DNA of 9,367 bases, taken from contig JAEYSM010000064.1 of assembly GCA_023434665.1 (NCBI GenBank), positions 1-9,367 on the forward strand. The letters are read 5' to 3'. The translations under genes and the position numbers were made by a program. Below the pieces are notes generated by a model. It saw only the letters and a list, made by a program, of their open reading frames with translations. It searched no databases and was not told the origin of the DNA. This stretch comes from Bacteroidota bacterium. GTDB lineage: Bacteria; Bacteroidota; Bacteroidia; Bacteroidales; Lentimicrobiaceae. Of the stretch, positions 1 through 6,442 are shown in pieces (positions within the stretch are counted from its first letter, which is position 1; every line of letters starts with the position of its first letter).

Positions 1-144
1 GTTCCTTTCATTTCAGAATACATAGGCGGAGAAATTGTACTCACTGAACATAAAGCATTCCGTTGGTTGGCAAAAGAAGAGTTGTTGACCTTAGATTGGG
101 CTGCTGCTGATATCAATGTTGTTCATCAATATTTAAACCTTTAA
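1..144 (+). CDS. Nudix (MutT-like) NTP pyrophosphohydrolase, C-terminal fragment
   Basis: An open frame runs from base 1 to a TAA at 142-144, giving the last 47 residues of a protein whose start lies outside the window. The tail has the pattern H-K-A-F-R-W-L, then K-E-E-L, then L-D-W-A-A-A-D and V-V. This is typical of the C-terminus of small MutT-type (deoxy)nucleoside triphosphate pyrophosphohydrolases, where the W..KEEL..LDWAPAD segment follows the Nudix fold. The catalytic Nudix box is upstream and cannot be seen, so activity is inferred from family resemblance. Such enzymes hydrolyse oxidised or non-canonical nucleotides in the cytoplasm. Only two bases separate its stop from the ATG of the PLD-helicase gene, so the two are almost certainly co-transcribed and probably translationally coupled. 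The family call is fairly confident; the substrate is unknown. Confidence 0.72.
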   Translation, partial: VPFISEYIGGEIVLTEHKAFRWLAKEELLTLDWAAADINVVHQYLNL

Positions 145-146
145 AC

Positions 147-3100
147 ATGAATGAAGGTATTTACGAGGAACTTGTTACTAGACTTGTAGCAAAGAAATTG
201 AAAGATCTTGATTATAATACTTTTGAAGTTCGGTCAGTAAAAATAGACAAAGAGGAGGCTGCTCATGTTATTTCAAACCATTTGGCTGGTTCAATCAGGA
301 CAGCTCTTAATCTTGTGAAAAGTGAACATAAAATTGAAAAGCAGATTGAAATTGCTAATCAAATAATAGTATTTCTTAAAGATGTTATAAGTATTCAGGA
401 CTTTCAAGATGATTTAATAGAAGCCGAAGGTCAAATCTTAAAAGCAGTTTTTTCAAAAATAGATGCGCATTATCCTGATCTTGATTTACATCTTAAAGAA
501 ATTACACCTTATACCCGATTAACTCAAAGCGAATTATTTACTGGTGGTAATGTAGGTTTATCTTTAGAAAGTGAATTACGCAAAGAGATTCTTTCATCCA
601 ATAGAATTGATTTTCTAGTTTCATTTATCAAATGGAGAGGCATCATAATACTTGAAAATGAGTTAAAGGAATTTGCCTCTCGAGGTGGAAAGCTTAGAGT
701 TATTACCACTACCTACATGGGGGCTACAGAATATAAGGCTATTGAGTTCCTTTCACAACTTCCTAATGCTCAAATTAAAATTTCATACAATACAGCGCAT
801 GAACGCTTACATGCAAAAGCTTATCTTTTCTATAGAAATACAGGTTTTCATACCGGTTACATTGGATCGTCAAATTTTTCACGTTCTGCGTTGACTGATG
901 GACTTGAATGGAATCTCAAAATCACTACAAAAGAGGTAAGTCACATAATTGATAAATTTCAAAAAACTTTTGATTCTTATTGGGAAAATAATGATTTTGA
1001 ACTTTTTGATGGGAAAATCCATCAGGAACGATTGAATACTGCCTTAAAACAGGCTAAGATTACTAAAGATTACACTCAACCAGTGACTTACTTTGATGTT
1101 AAACCTTATCCCTTTCAATTAGAGATTCTTGATAAATTAGATGTTGAGCGTCAGTTGCATCATAGTTTTAAAAATCTAGTAGTGGCAGCTACAGGTACAG
1201 GAAAAACAATTATTTCGGCTTTTGATTATAGAAGGTTCAAACAGCAAAGCACTTCTTCCCGGTTACTCTTTGTTGCCCATAGAAAAGAGATTTTAACTCA
1301 GTCAAGATCAGTATTCCAAGGAATTCTTAAAAATAACAATTTCGGTGAGCTATGGGTTGATGGAGAAGTGCCTGGCAACTATGAGTATGTCTTCGCTTCT
1401 GTCCAGACACTTAATAACAGAATCGGTTCTTTGAATCTATCGCCTGAATATTACGATTACATTGTTATTGATGAGGTTCATCATATTGCTGCAAGTAGTT
1501 ATAGACCGATCATTCAATATTTTAAACCTAAAATTCTGCTAGGGTTAACTGCAACTCCTGAAAGAAATGATGAGGCTGATATTGTTTCAGATTTTAATAA
1601 TCGTGTAGCGGCTGAAATTAGATTACCGGAAGCACTTAATCTGAAATTGCTATGTCCGTTTCAGTATTTTGGTGTTTCTGACAGTGTTGATTTATCGAAT
1701 ACAAGATGGGAGAAAGGCAGATATGTAGCCAGTGAGTTGTCAGGATTATATACCGCTAATGACAGACGTGTTCGAGAAATCATTGCTAATCTGGAAAAAT
1801 ACACTGTAAACATTAATGAAGTTAGAGCACTGTGCTATTGCGTTAACATTGAGCACGCTCAATTTATGCATGAAAAGTTTACAATGGCAGGCTTAAAATC
1901 TGATTGCTTGACAAGTGATAATACAAGTAAAAGAGAGATATTAAGGCATCAGTTGAGAGAAAAAATGATTAACTACCTTTTTGTGGTCGATATTTTTAAT
2001 GAAGGAGTGGATATACCTGAAATTGATACAGTGCTCTTCCTTAGACCAACAGAAAGTTTAACTATCTTCTTGCAACAACTTGGAAGGGGATTAAGATTGT
2101 CAGAAGGAAAAGCTGGATTATTGGTTCTTGATTTTGTCGGGAATGCAAGACCTGAGTATAATTTTGAGAATAAATTCAGGGCACTGATCGGCAAAACAAG
2201 TACTCCGGTTTTCAAGGAAATAGAAGATAATTTCCCGCATTTACCTTTAGGCTGTTCAATAGTTTTAGAGAAGAAAGCCAGAGAAATTATACTAGACAAT
2301 ATTCGTAAAGCAACCAGCTATAGTCAAAATCTTCTGATCAGAAAAATTCGAGATTTTCGAAATTACAGTAGTTTACCCTTAACCTTAAAGAACTTTCTTG
2401 AGATTAATAACATCCCCATTCAACATATCTATGCTGGTGGTAATCGGCCAGGTTGGAAACAGTTATGTAAACTGGCTGGTGTAATTGATAATTATGAATC
2501 TACTAATGAAAAAGCCGTAAATAGAGCAATTAAGAAATGGCTCTCTACAAAATCATCAAGCTATTTTGAGTTTATTTATAGGTTGGCTAGAAGCAACTTT
2601 AGGGTTAAAGATCATTATTCGTCGGAAGAAGAAATTATGCTCTTCATGCTTAAAAACGATTTTTGGAGTGAGGACAATCGTTTTAGCTCAATTAGAGAGA
2701 GTATAGAAATCATCGGTACTTGCAAACCTTTAATGGAAGAAGTGATTGAAGTTATTGAAATATTACTTAATGATATTGACATCAACGAATTGCCCATTGC
2801 TCTTCCATATCCACAACCATTAAAAATGCATGCCCGATATACAAGAGAGCAGATCTTGGCAGCATTTGGTTTAAAGAAATTTAATGAAGTTACTTCATTT
2901 CGTGAAGGAGCTGCAGAGAACAAAGAACTTAACACTGAAGTTCTTTTCATTGAACTTATTAAATCAGAAGAAGATTACTCGCCAACAACAATGTATAATG
3001 ATTATGCAATTAGTGAAACACTCTTTCATTGGCAATCAATAAATAGTGCAGGACAAAATACTCCTAGAGGTCAATCTTACATCAATCACAGAGCGTTAGG

Positions 3101-3290
3101 CAAGCGAATGTTATTGTTTGTGCGGGAGAGAGCTACAGATGAATTTGGATTAACAACTGGGTATGTATTCATTGGTGAAGGGCATATTAAGGAATATCAT
3201 GGCTCAAAACCAATAAATATAGTATGGCAGTTAGACACGCCAATGCCGCATTATTTATGGAAAGATGCGGCTAAATTGGCGCTAGCATAG
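147..3290 (+). CDS. PLD nuclease-DEAD/DEAH (SF2) helicase-DUF3427 protein
   Basis: A complete 1047-residue cytoplasmic protein. The N-terminal third holds a single PLD-type phosphodiesterase motif: H222-x-K224, then G240-S241-S242-N243. The Asp of the classic HxKx4D motif is replaced by Tyr229. One motif per chain suggests that two subunits form the active site, as in the BfiI nuclease (inference). An SF2 helicase core follows: Walker A AATGTGKT at 347-354 (K353), DEVH at 442-445, TAT at 468-470, and motif VI QLGRGLR at 644-650 with both arginines. From about 740 to the end it resembles DUF3427, with GWKQL, YTREQILAAFGL, YSPTTMYNDYAIS and FHWQS segments. Length and domain order fit intact family members. 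The ATG at 147 is preferred because it follows the Nudix stop by two bases; there is no clear Shine-Dalgarno sequence. The likely role is ATP-driven DNA translocation with cleavage, in repair or anti-phage defence; the role is inferred, the domains are seen. Confidence 0.93.
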   Translation: MNEGIYEELVTRLVAKKLKDLDYNTFEVRSVKIDKEEAAHVISNHLAGSIRTALNLVKSEHKIEKQIEIANQIIVFLKDVISIQDFQDDLIEAEGQILKAVFSKIDAHYPDLDLHLKEITPYTRLTQSELFTGGNVGLSLESELRKEILSSNRIDFLVSFIKWRGIIILENELKEFASRGGKLRVITTTYMGATEYKAIEFLSQLPNAQIKISYNTAHERLHAKAYLFYRNTGFHTGYIGSSNFSRSALTDGLEWNLKITTKEVSHIIDKFQKTFDSYWENNDFELFDGKIHQERLNTALKQAKITKDYTQPVTYFDVKPYPFQLEILDKLDVERQLHHSFKNLVVAATGTGKTIISAFDYRRFKQQSTSSRLLFVAHRKEILTQSRSVFQGILKNNNFGELWVDGEVPGNYEYVFASVQTLNNRIGSLNLSPEYYDYIVIDEVHHIAASSYRPIIQYFKPKILLGLTATPERNDEADIVSDFNNRVAAEIRLPEALNLKLLCPFQYFGVSDSVDLSNTRWEKGRYVASELSGLYTANDRRVREIIANLEKYTVNINEVRALCYCVNIEHAQFMHEKFTMAGLKSDCLTSDNTSKREILRHQLREKMINYLFVVDIFNEGVDIPEIDTVLFLRPTESLTIFLQQLGRGLRLSEGKAGLLVLDFVGNARPEYNFENKFRALIGKTSTPVFKEIEDNFPHLPLGCSIVLEKKAREIILDNIRKATSYSQNLLIRKIRDFRNYSSLPLTLKNFLEINNIPIQHIYAGGNRPGWKQLCKLAGVIDNYESTNEKAVNRAIKKWLSTKSSSYFEFIYRLARSNFRVKDHYSSEEEIMLFMLKNDFWSEDNRFSSIRESIEIIGTCKPLMEEVIEVIEILLNDIDINELPIALPYPQPLKMHARYTREQILAAFGLKKFNEVTSFREGAAENKELNTEVLFIELIKSEEDYSPTTMYNDYAISETLFHWQSINSAGQNTPRGQSYINHRALGKRMLLFVRERATDEFGLTTGYVFIGEGHIKEYHGSKPINIVWQLDTPMPHYLWKDAAKLALA

Positions 3291-3315
3291 CGCTGCCTTC
3301 CGGTTAATATTTGTT

Positions 3316-3342
3316 AAAAAATTTGCCTTGTTGTCGCAAGGC
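3316..3342 (-). terminator. Possible minus-strand intrinsic terminator
   Basis: Bases 3325-3330 (gccttg) and 3337-3342 (caaggc) form a perfect 6-bp inverted repeat with a 6-base loop. Six A residues lie at 3316-3321, so on the minus strand a hairpin is followed, after three A, by six T. No minus-strand gene ends immediately before it. The Fic gene ends at 3769, about 430 bases upstream on that strand, so it could stop readthrough from that pair toward the helicase gene. The stem is short and the T run is offset, so this is a weak call. Confidence 0.3.
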
Positions 3343-3353
3343 CGCGAACTTCG

Positions 3354-3699
3354 ATGGCAGTATTGAGTGGCCATTCCGATGGACTTATTCGTTTCGTTGA
3401 TGAGAACACTGTTCTTACCATCAATCATAAACATGAGGACAAGTCATTGGAGGGAGAAGTTCCTTCAGGTGCTTCTTGGTGCAGACCTTGAAGTGATTTC
3501 CCTGCCTGATTTGCCTTATAAGTCCAAATATAACTGGGCTTATATCAACTTTCTTTGGGTGAAAGATCTGATAATTGTTCCAGCACTTGAAGATGTGAAT
3601 GATGTTGTAATTGAGAAATTTTTTAAAGTAACTTTCCCTAATAGGATACTTGCTATGGGGGGTGGGTTGAATTGCTTTACGTGGACTGTTGCAAATTAA
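3354..3699 (+). pseudogene. Agmatine deiminase / peptidyl-arginine deiminase family remnant
   Basis: This is the C-terminal part of a deiminase gene in two frames. From the ATG at 3354 one frame reads MAVLSGHSDGLIRFVDENTV; the GHxDGxxRFVDENTVL block is a signature of the agmatine deiminase/Porphyromonas-type PAD family, and it includes the active-site histidine. Homology then moves to the frame one base ahead near 3447-3455 and continues as WREKFLQVL, LEVISLP, YINF, IIVPALEDVND and finally GGGLNCFTW, ending at 3699. GG-x-x-x-C with its catalytic cysteine is the family's C-terminal motif. Roughly ten residues also seem missing between the FPN and GGGLNC segments. The first half of the protein (family members have about 330-380 residues) is absent; nothing similar is visible in 3291-3353. 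A frameshift plus two deletions mean it is non-functional. An intact protein would convert agmatine or peptidyl-arginine by deimination. The GTG-start frame at 3367 is only its second half with an unrelated N-terminus. Confidence 0.8.
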
Positions 3700-3729
3700 G
3701 CTTTTAGCAAATTGGTTGACTATTTTAAG

Positions 3730-3753
3730 ACATAAGTGGCTAGTATCTTATGT
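3730..3753. other. Short inverted repeat 3' of the Fic gene
   Basis: acataag at 3730-3736 and cttatgt at 3747-3753 form a perfect 7-bp inverted repeat with a 10-base spacer. It lies 16 bases beyond the stop codon of the minus-strand Fic gene, so it may mark the end of that transcript. No T run follows on either strand and the stem is AT-rich, so an intrinsic terminator is not established. Confidence 0.25.
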
Positions 3754-3768
3754 ACTTCGAATACACGG

Positions 3769-4365
3769 TTAAGACCTTGCGAATTTTATTAACAGTTGAA
3801 TATCACCATTGTCAGCCGCTTTTATTGCATTAAGATAGGCTGTTCTTTGGTCACTTTGCTTATTAAGATTTCCTCTTCCCCAAGTAAAATGGGGTTGTTT
3901 ATAAATTTTTTCTATTATAATATCTGCCATCAGGCGACTGTGTCTGCCATTTCCATTAGCAAAACAGTGTATACTCACCAATCGATGTTTGAAACGAATA
4001 GCTGATTCATCAGGATTATAAGTGTTATTTGCGTTCCAGTATAATGCGTCATCGAGTAGAGTTTTCAATTGCATAGGTATCATCCACTTGTCAACACCTA
4101 TATTTTTATTGGTTTGTCGAAATGTTCCTGCCCATTTCCAGACATTTCCAAACATGCGTTTATGCAGTTTTTTCACGAATTCTTCAGCAAAAACATCTTC
4201 TAATTTGAATGATCGCTTCATTGACCAGAGAAGGGCTTGTTCAATATTCTGCTGTTCAAATTCATCTAACTCCCCTCGTGTAGAAATTGTAGGAATTATT
4301 AAACTTTCTTTCTCATCTTCCTCAAGTGGTGTCTGACCATCAATGTAATCTAAGCTTAATCCCAT
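3769..4365 (-). CDS. Fic-domain protein, mobile mystery protein B family
   Basis: A 198-residue cytoplasmic protein matching the mobile mystery protein B family (TIGR02613), a Fic branch almost always paired with the HTH protein encoded just upstream. The Fic core is H133-C-F-A-N-G-N-G-R-H-S-R144: H133 is the catalytic base, and N139-G140-R141 and R144 bind the phosphates of the nucleotide substrate. The usual Pro after the His is Cys134. Earlier features are SLDYIDGQTPLEEDE at the N-terminus, a STRGELDEFEQ segment (residues 28-38) and WKWAGTFRQTNKNIGV (76-91). Fic proteins usually transfer AMP or another phosphate-containing group onto a target protein, often as a toxin; the target here is unknown. 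STRGE loosely fits the S/TxxxE core of Fic inhibitory helices but lacks the following G/N, so self-inhibition is only a possibility. Its ATG lies inside the end of the HTH gene, overlapping it by 10 bases, which suggests translational coupling. Confidence 0.9.
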   Translation of the reverse strand: MGLSLDYIDGQTPLEEDEKESLIIPTISTRGELDEFEQQNIEQALLWSMKRSFKLEDVFAEEFVKKLHKRMFGNVWKWAGTFRQTNKNIGVDKWMIPMQLKTLLDDALYWNANNTYNPDESAIRFKHRLVSIHCFANGNGRHSRLMADIIIEKIYKQPHFTWGRGNLNKQSDQRTAYLNAIKAADNGDIQLLIKFARS

Positions 4366-4814
4366 AAATTCTTAGGCATTTCATTCTTAATAGCAATTGT
4401 TCTTTCCTCGATGGCTTTTTCAATACGTTGCTTCGTATTTTCCTGGTCTTCAAGTTTCATATTGTTGTTTGTGCGCAGCACAATTTGAGTTGCTAATTCC
4501 TTAGCTTTACGCTCGATGAGCTGATCGAGAGTATGGTCCTTGGGTATAAAGCCATATACCAATTCCATATCCAATGCTCGTGCTACTTCCCTGAGAGATT
4601 TTATAGTAATTGAACCTTCCGCCTCTCTTAATTCAAGATTTTGAATGCCTTGCTTAGTCATGGATAGACGTTTGCCTAATTGTTCCATACTCATTCCAAT
4701 CGTGATACGGATAGTTCTAATCCATCCAATATCTGGAGGTGGTATTTTCTTTAAAGCAGCATATTGATGCATTTTGCTGTTAAGCTGCTGTATTTGTAAC
4801 GACTTTTTGTTCAT
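4356..4814 (-). CDS. HTH regulator, mobile mystery protein A family
   Basis: A 152-residue XRE-like helix-turn-helix protein that fits mobile mystery protein A (TIGR02612), the partner encoded upstream of the Fic protein B. A family-typical P-P-P-D-I-G-W-I-R-T-I-R stretch (residues 25-36) leads into the HTH at about 38-85: MSMEQLGKRLSMTKQGIQNL, then LREAEGSITIKSLREVARAL. The family-typical LVYGFIP follows at 85-91. The C-terminal 50 residues are charged and probably helical. The probable role is binding DNA at the gene pair's own promoter and possibly restraining the Fic partner, in toxin-antitoxin fashion; this is inferred, not shown. The ATG at 4814 is preferred because it gives the family's usual length and a short leader behind the repeat array. 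The pair is known from mobile elements and plasmids, which supports horizontal acquisition of this stretch. Confidence 0.9.
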   Translation of the reverse strand: MNKKSLQIQQLNSKMHQYAALKKIPPPDIGWIRTIRITIGMSMEQLGKRLSMTKQGIQNLELREAEGSITIKSLREVARALDMELVYGFIPKDHTLDQLIERKAKELATQIVLRTNNNMKLEDQENTKQRIEKAIEERTIAIKNEMPKNLWD

Positions 4815-4827
4815 AGTGCCTATAGTT

Positions 4828-4916
4828 AAAAGTTAAGCTATAACTTGACATTATTACAACAAAAGTAAAGCTATAACTTGACAAATGCAAGACAAAAGTA
4901 AACATTTAACTTGACA
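4828..4916. repeat. Three 23-bp direct repeats at exact 33-bp spacing, probable operator array
   Basis: Copies lie at 4828-4850, 4861-4883 and 4894-4916. Each begins aaaagt and ends aacttgaca. Copies 1 and 2 differ at one position; copy 3 differs from copy 2 at three positions near the middle. The starts are exactly 33 bp apart, about three helical turns, so bound proteins would sit on one DNA face. Copies 1 and 2 contain an imperfect dyad, aagcTATAactt. The array begins 14 bases upstream of the HTH gene's ATG and covers the likely promoter, so it is best read as a binding site for the HTH protein giving autoregulation. The repeats are seen; the function is inferred. Confidence 0.75.
4860..4867 (-). 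promoter_or_regulatory. Possible -7 element for the HTH/Fic operon
   Basis: Read on the minus strand this is TACTTTTG, a match to the Bacteroidota -7 consensus TAnnTTTG. It would give a leader of roughly 40 bases before the ATG at 4814. A TTTG lies upstream at 4882-4885, but the gap of 14 bases is shorter than the usual 19 or so. The same octamer recurs at 4893-4900 because it belongs to the 33-bp repeat, so the active copy is uncertain. Confidence 0.4.
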
Positions 4917-4926
4917 AATTTCAATA

Positions 4927-4965
4927 TTTGGACATTTTTAAAGTTCAACTCTAAATCTGTCCAAA
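4927..4965. repeat. Inverted repeat between the T9SS cargo gene and the HTH operon
   Basis: tttggaca at 4927-4934 and tgtccaaa at 4958-4965 are perfect 8-bp inverted arms separated by 23 bases, with a small inner dyad, agttcaact, at 4942-4950. It lies immediately beyond the 33-bp repeat array and 3' of the T9SS cargo gene. Directly after it, agttaaaagttaa at 4966-4978 repeats the 13 bases at 4824-4836 that lead into the first direct repeat. It could be a regulator site or a transcript-end structure; there is no T run to support a terminator. Confidence 0.4.
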
Positions 4966-4997
4966 AGTTAAAAGTTAATCCGGATGTCTGGTAAAAC

Positions 4998-6167
4998 TTA
5001 TTTCTGAATCAGTAGCTTTTGTCGTCCGCTAAGGTTTTTGCTTTGAATTTCAACCATGTATATTCCGTTGCTAAGTTCTCCTATATCAATTTGTTGCCGG
5101 TTCTGATGGAGTGTTTCTGTATTGACCCTTTTACCTGTCAGATCATAAATATTCAATCGTAAGGATTCATTTTTGTCAGTGGTGGTTTTTACGGTCATTA
5201 TTCCGGAAGCGGGGTTGGGATATATGGTAAACCGGATGTTTTCAGTTATGGGTTCATCAATGCCAAGTAATGATGAACTAACATTGACCGTCTTGTAATA
5301 AGTCTCAGATGATCTGTCGCAGTTGATGGTAATACCAATAACGTTATTTCCCTGGTGCAGATAATCGTATGTTTCAGTAAACTGATCGGTGTTTATCCCA
5401 TCCTGAAAAACCCATATCACTGTAAGAGTCTTATTAAGGGTATCCACCTGAAGGTTGTTGGCATAATAATCAAAATACAGTCCCAGACAGGTATCGACCA
5501 CGTGAGGGGGCAGTGAATCGACAATGGGATCGCATCCGGTAATAAATGTTGATGCGAATACTGCCGTATGAACCTGGTGCGATGGGTATGTTCTGTTGCT
5601 GCCAACGAGTCCTACACCGCGTGCATAATAGGAATCGCCCCTGTTGTCGACTACTCCGTTATTTAAATTCGTGTGCCGGATTTGTATGCAGTCATCGAAA
5701 ATACCGCATATGGCGTGGGTGCTGATTACTGAATCAATTTCCATGTGCCATCCGTTATTCATGATATTGGTGTAACCGGTTGTGAGAATATTGTTTGAGA
5801 AGAAAACTTCAGGTTCGGGCAATATCTCAGCCGAATCCAGTAAGGGATATTCATCGGAAAATGCTTTTACAATTATCTCACCATCATTATTTTCTTTAAG
5901 CCAGAGGTAACGGAATGGAACAGGACCTACCAGTTCATTAACGACGAATTCAAGTGCTTCTTCAACGTAATATAGTTCGCCTTCAATTTCATCTGTTTTG
6001 ATGATTGTGTAGGTAGTGATTCGGCCGGCCCATCCATCATTGTTATGGATGGTGTGCAGTATTGTTTGGTTCCCCACGCATAATGGCATGTAGTAATCTG
6101 AAGCTGTTTGCGCTTGAGCTATTGTTGCAATATAAAGTGTTAGAAAGATGAGGATGAGTTTTTTCAT
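4998..6167 (-). CDS. Secreted protein with T9SS type A C-terminal sorting domain
   Basis: A 389-residue exported protein. A Sec signal peptide (MKKL, then a hydrophobic run and A-Q-A) should be cleaved after residue 19. From about 303 to the end lies a type A T9SS sorting domain (TIGR04183-like): FTIYPNP at 313-319, then LNIYDLTGKRV, ELSNGIYMVEI and a basic tail ending KLLIQK. The protein should therefore cross the outer membrane by the type IX system and be released or anchored at the cell surface. The central region (about 20-300) starts with a DYYMPLCVGNQT segment and contains YYARGVGLVG, a pattern seen in several Bacteroidota secreted proteins, but no catalytic motif was recognised. The function is unknown. 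The ATG at 6167 is chosen because it places the signal peptide at the very start. It is transcribed toward the HTH operon, but 183 bases separate them. Confidence 0.88.
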   Translation of the reverse strand: MKKLILIFLTLYIATIAQAQTASDYYMPLCVGNQTILHTIHNNDGWAGRITTYTIIKTDEIEGELYYVEEALEFVVNELVGPVPFRYLWLKENNDGEIIVKAFSDEYPLLDSAEILPEPEVFFSNNILTTGYTNIMNNGWHMEIDSVISTHAICGIFDDCIQIRHTNLNNGVVDNRGDSYYARGVGLVGSNRTYPSHQVHTAVFASTFITGCDPIVDSLPPHVVDTCLGLYFDYYANNLQVDTLNKTLTVIWVFQDGINTDQFTETYDYLHQGNNVIGITINCDRSSETYYKTVNVSSSLLGIDEPITENIRFTIYPNPASGIMTVKTTTDKNESLRLNIYDLTGKRVNTETLHQNRQQIDIGELSNGIYMVEIQSKNLSGRQKLLIQK

Positions 6168-6184
6168 TTGATTTGCGTCAGTGT

Positions 6185-6388
6185 TTAAAGTGCTGACTCC
6201 GCACTTTTATACACATGCAATATAATCATATTATTTAGATAATTAATTACATTCTCTGTTAAAATTTTAAACCTGAACGTTTTCTTTTCACTTCGGTGTT
6301 TGTTGCCGGCCAGAATAATGTTTCTGTCGCTTAAAACAGCGGTGGCAGCACTATCCTCGATAAAATAAATGATGTTTAGTTTTTTCAT
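6185..6388 (-). CDS. Doubtful 67-residue hypothetical ORF
   Basis: An ATG-started ORF on the minus strand ending 17 bases before the start of the T9SS cargo gene. It shows no signal peptide, membrane segment or known motif; the product is a mixed-charge peptide beginning MKKLNIIYFIED. Its first bases resemble the start of the cargo gene (both read ATGAAAAAACT), which is probably only the common MKKL opening. An inverted repeat, aaagtgc at 6187-6193 and gcacttt at 6201-6207, spans its 3' end. It is kept because it occupies a gap otherwise lacking a gene, in the same orientation as the downstream gene; it may well be untranslated. Confidence 0.22.
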   Translation of the reverse strand: MKKLNIIYFIEDSAATAVLSDRNIILAGNKHRSEKKTFRFKILTENVINYLNNMIILHVYKSAESAL

Positions 6389-6400
6389 TACATTAATGAT

Positions 6401-6408
6401 TAAATTTG
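6401..6408 (+). promoter_or_regulatory. Possible -7 element for the thioredoxin-like gene
   Basis: taaatttg matches the Bacteroidota -7 consensus TAnnTTTG and lies 34 bases upstream of the ATG at 6443, giving a short leader. The expected TTTG element about 20 bases further up is only approximated, by tttag at 6375-6379. This is a pattern match in AT-rich DNA, so chance is possible. Confidence 0.35.
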
Positions 6409-6442
6409 AAATTATTTATCAGTTCACAATAGTGATTAAAAT

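Noticed and set aside
3367..3699. A free-standing 110-residue gene starting at GTG 3367
   Set aside because: Its first residues are out of frame with the deiminase signature that starts at 3354, and only its later part carries family motifs. It is the second half of a frameshifted remnant, not an independent gene.
4022..4336. Plus-strand ORFs within 3796-4336
   Set aside because: They are antisense to the Fic gene, whose catalytic motif is on the minus strand, and their products show no recognisable motifs.
4828..4916. CRISPR array
   Set aside because: The 23-bp copies are separated by only 10 bases, far too short for spacers, and lie at a promoter with no cas genes in the window.
6187..6207. 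Terminator hairpin aaagtgc/gcacttt upstream of the T9SS cargo gene
   Set aside because: The 7-bp stem has no T run on the minus strand and only four T on the plus strand, where no gene ends nearby.
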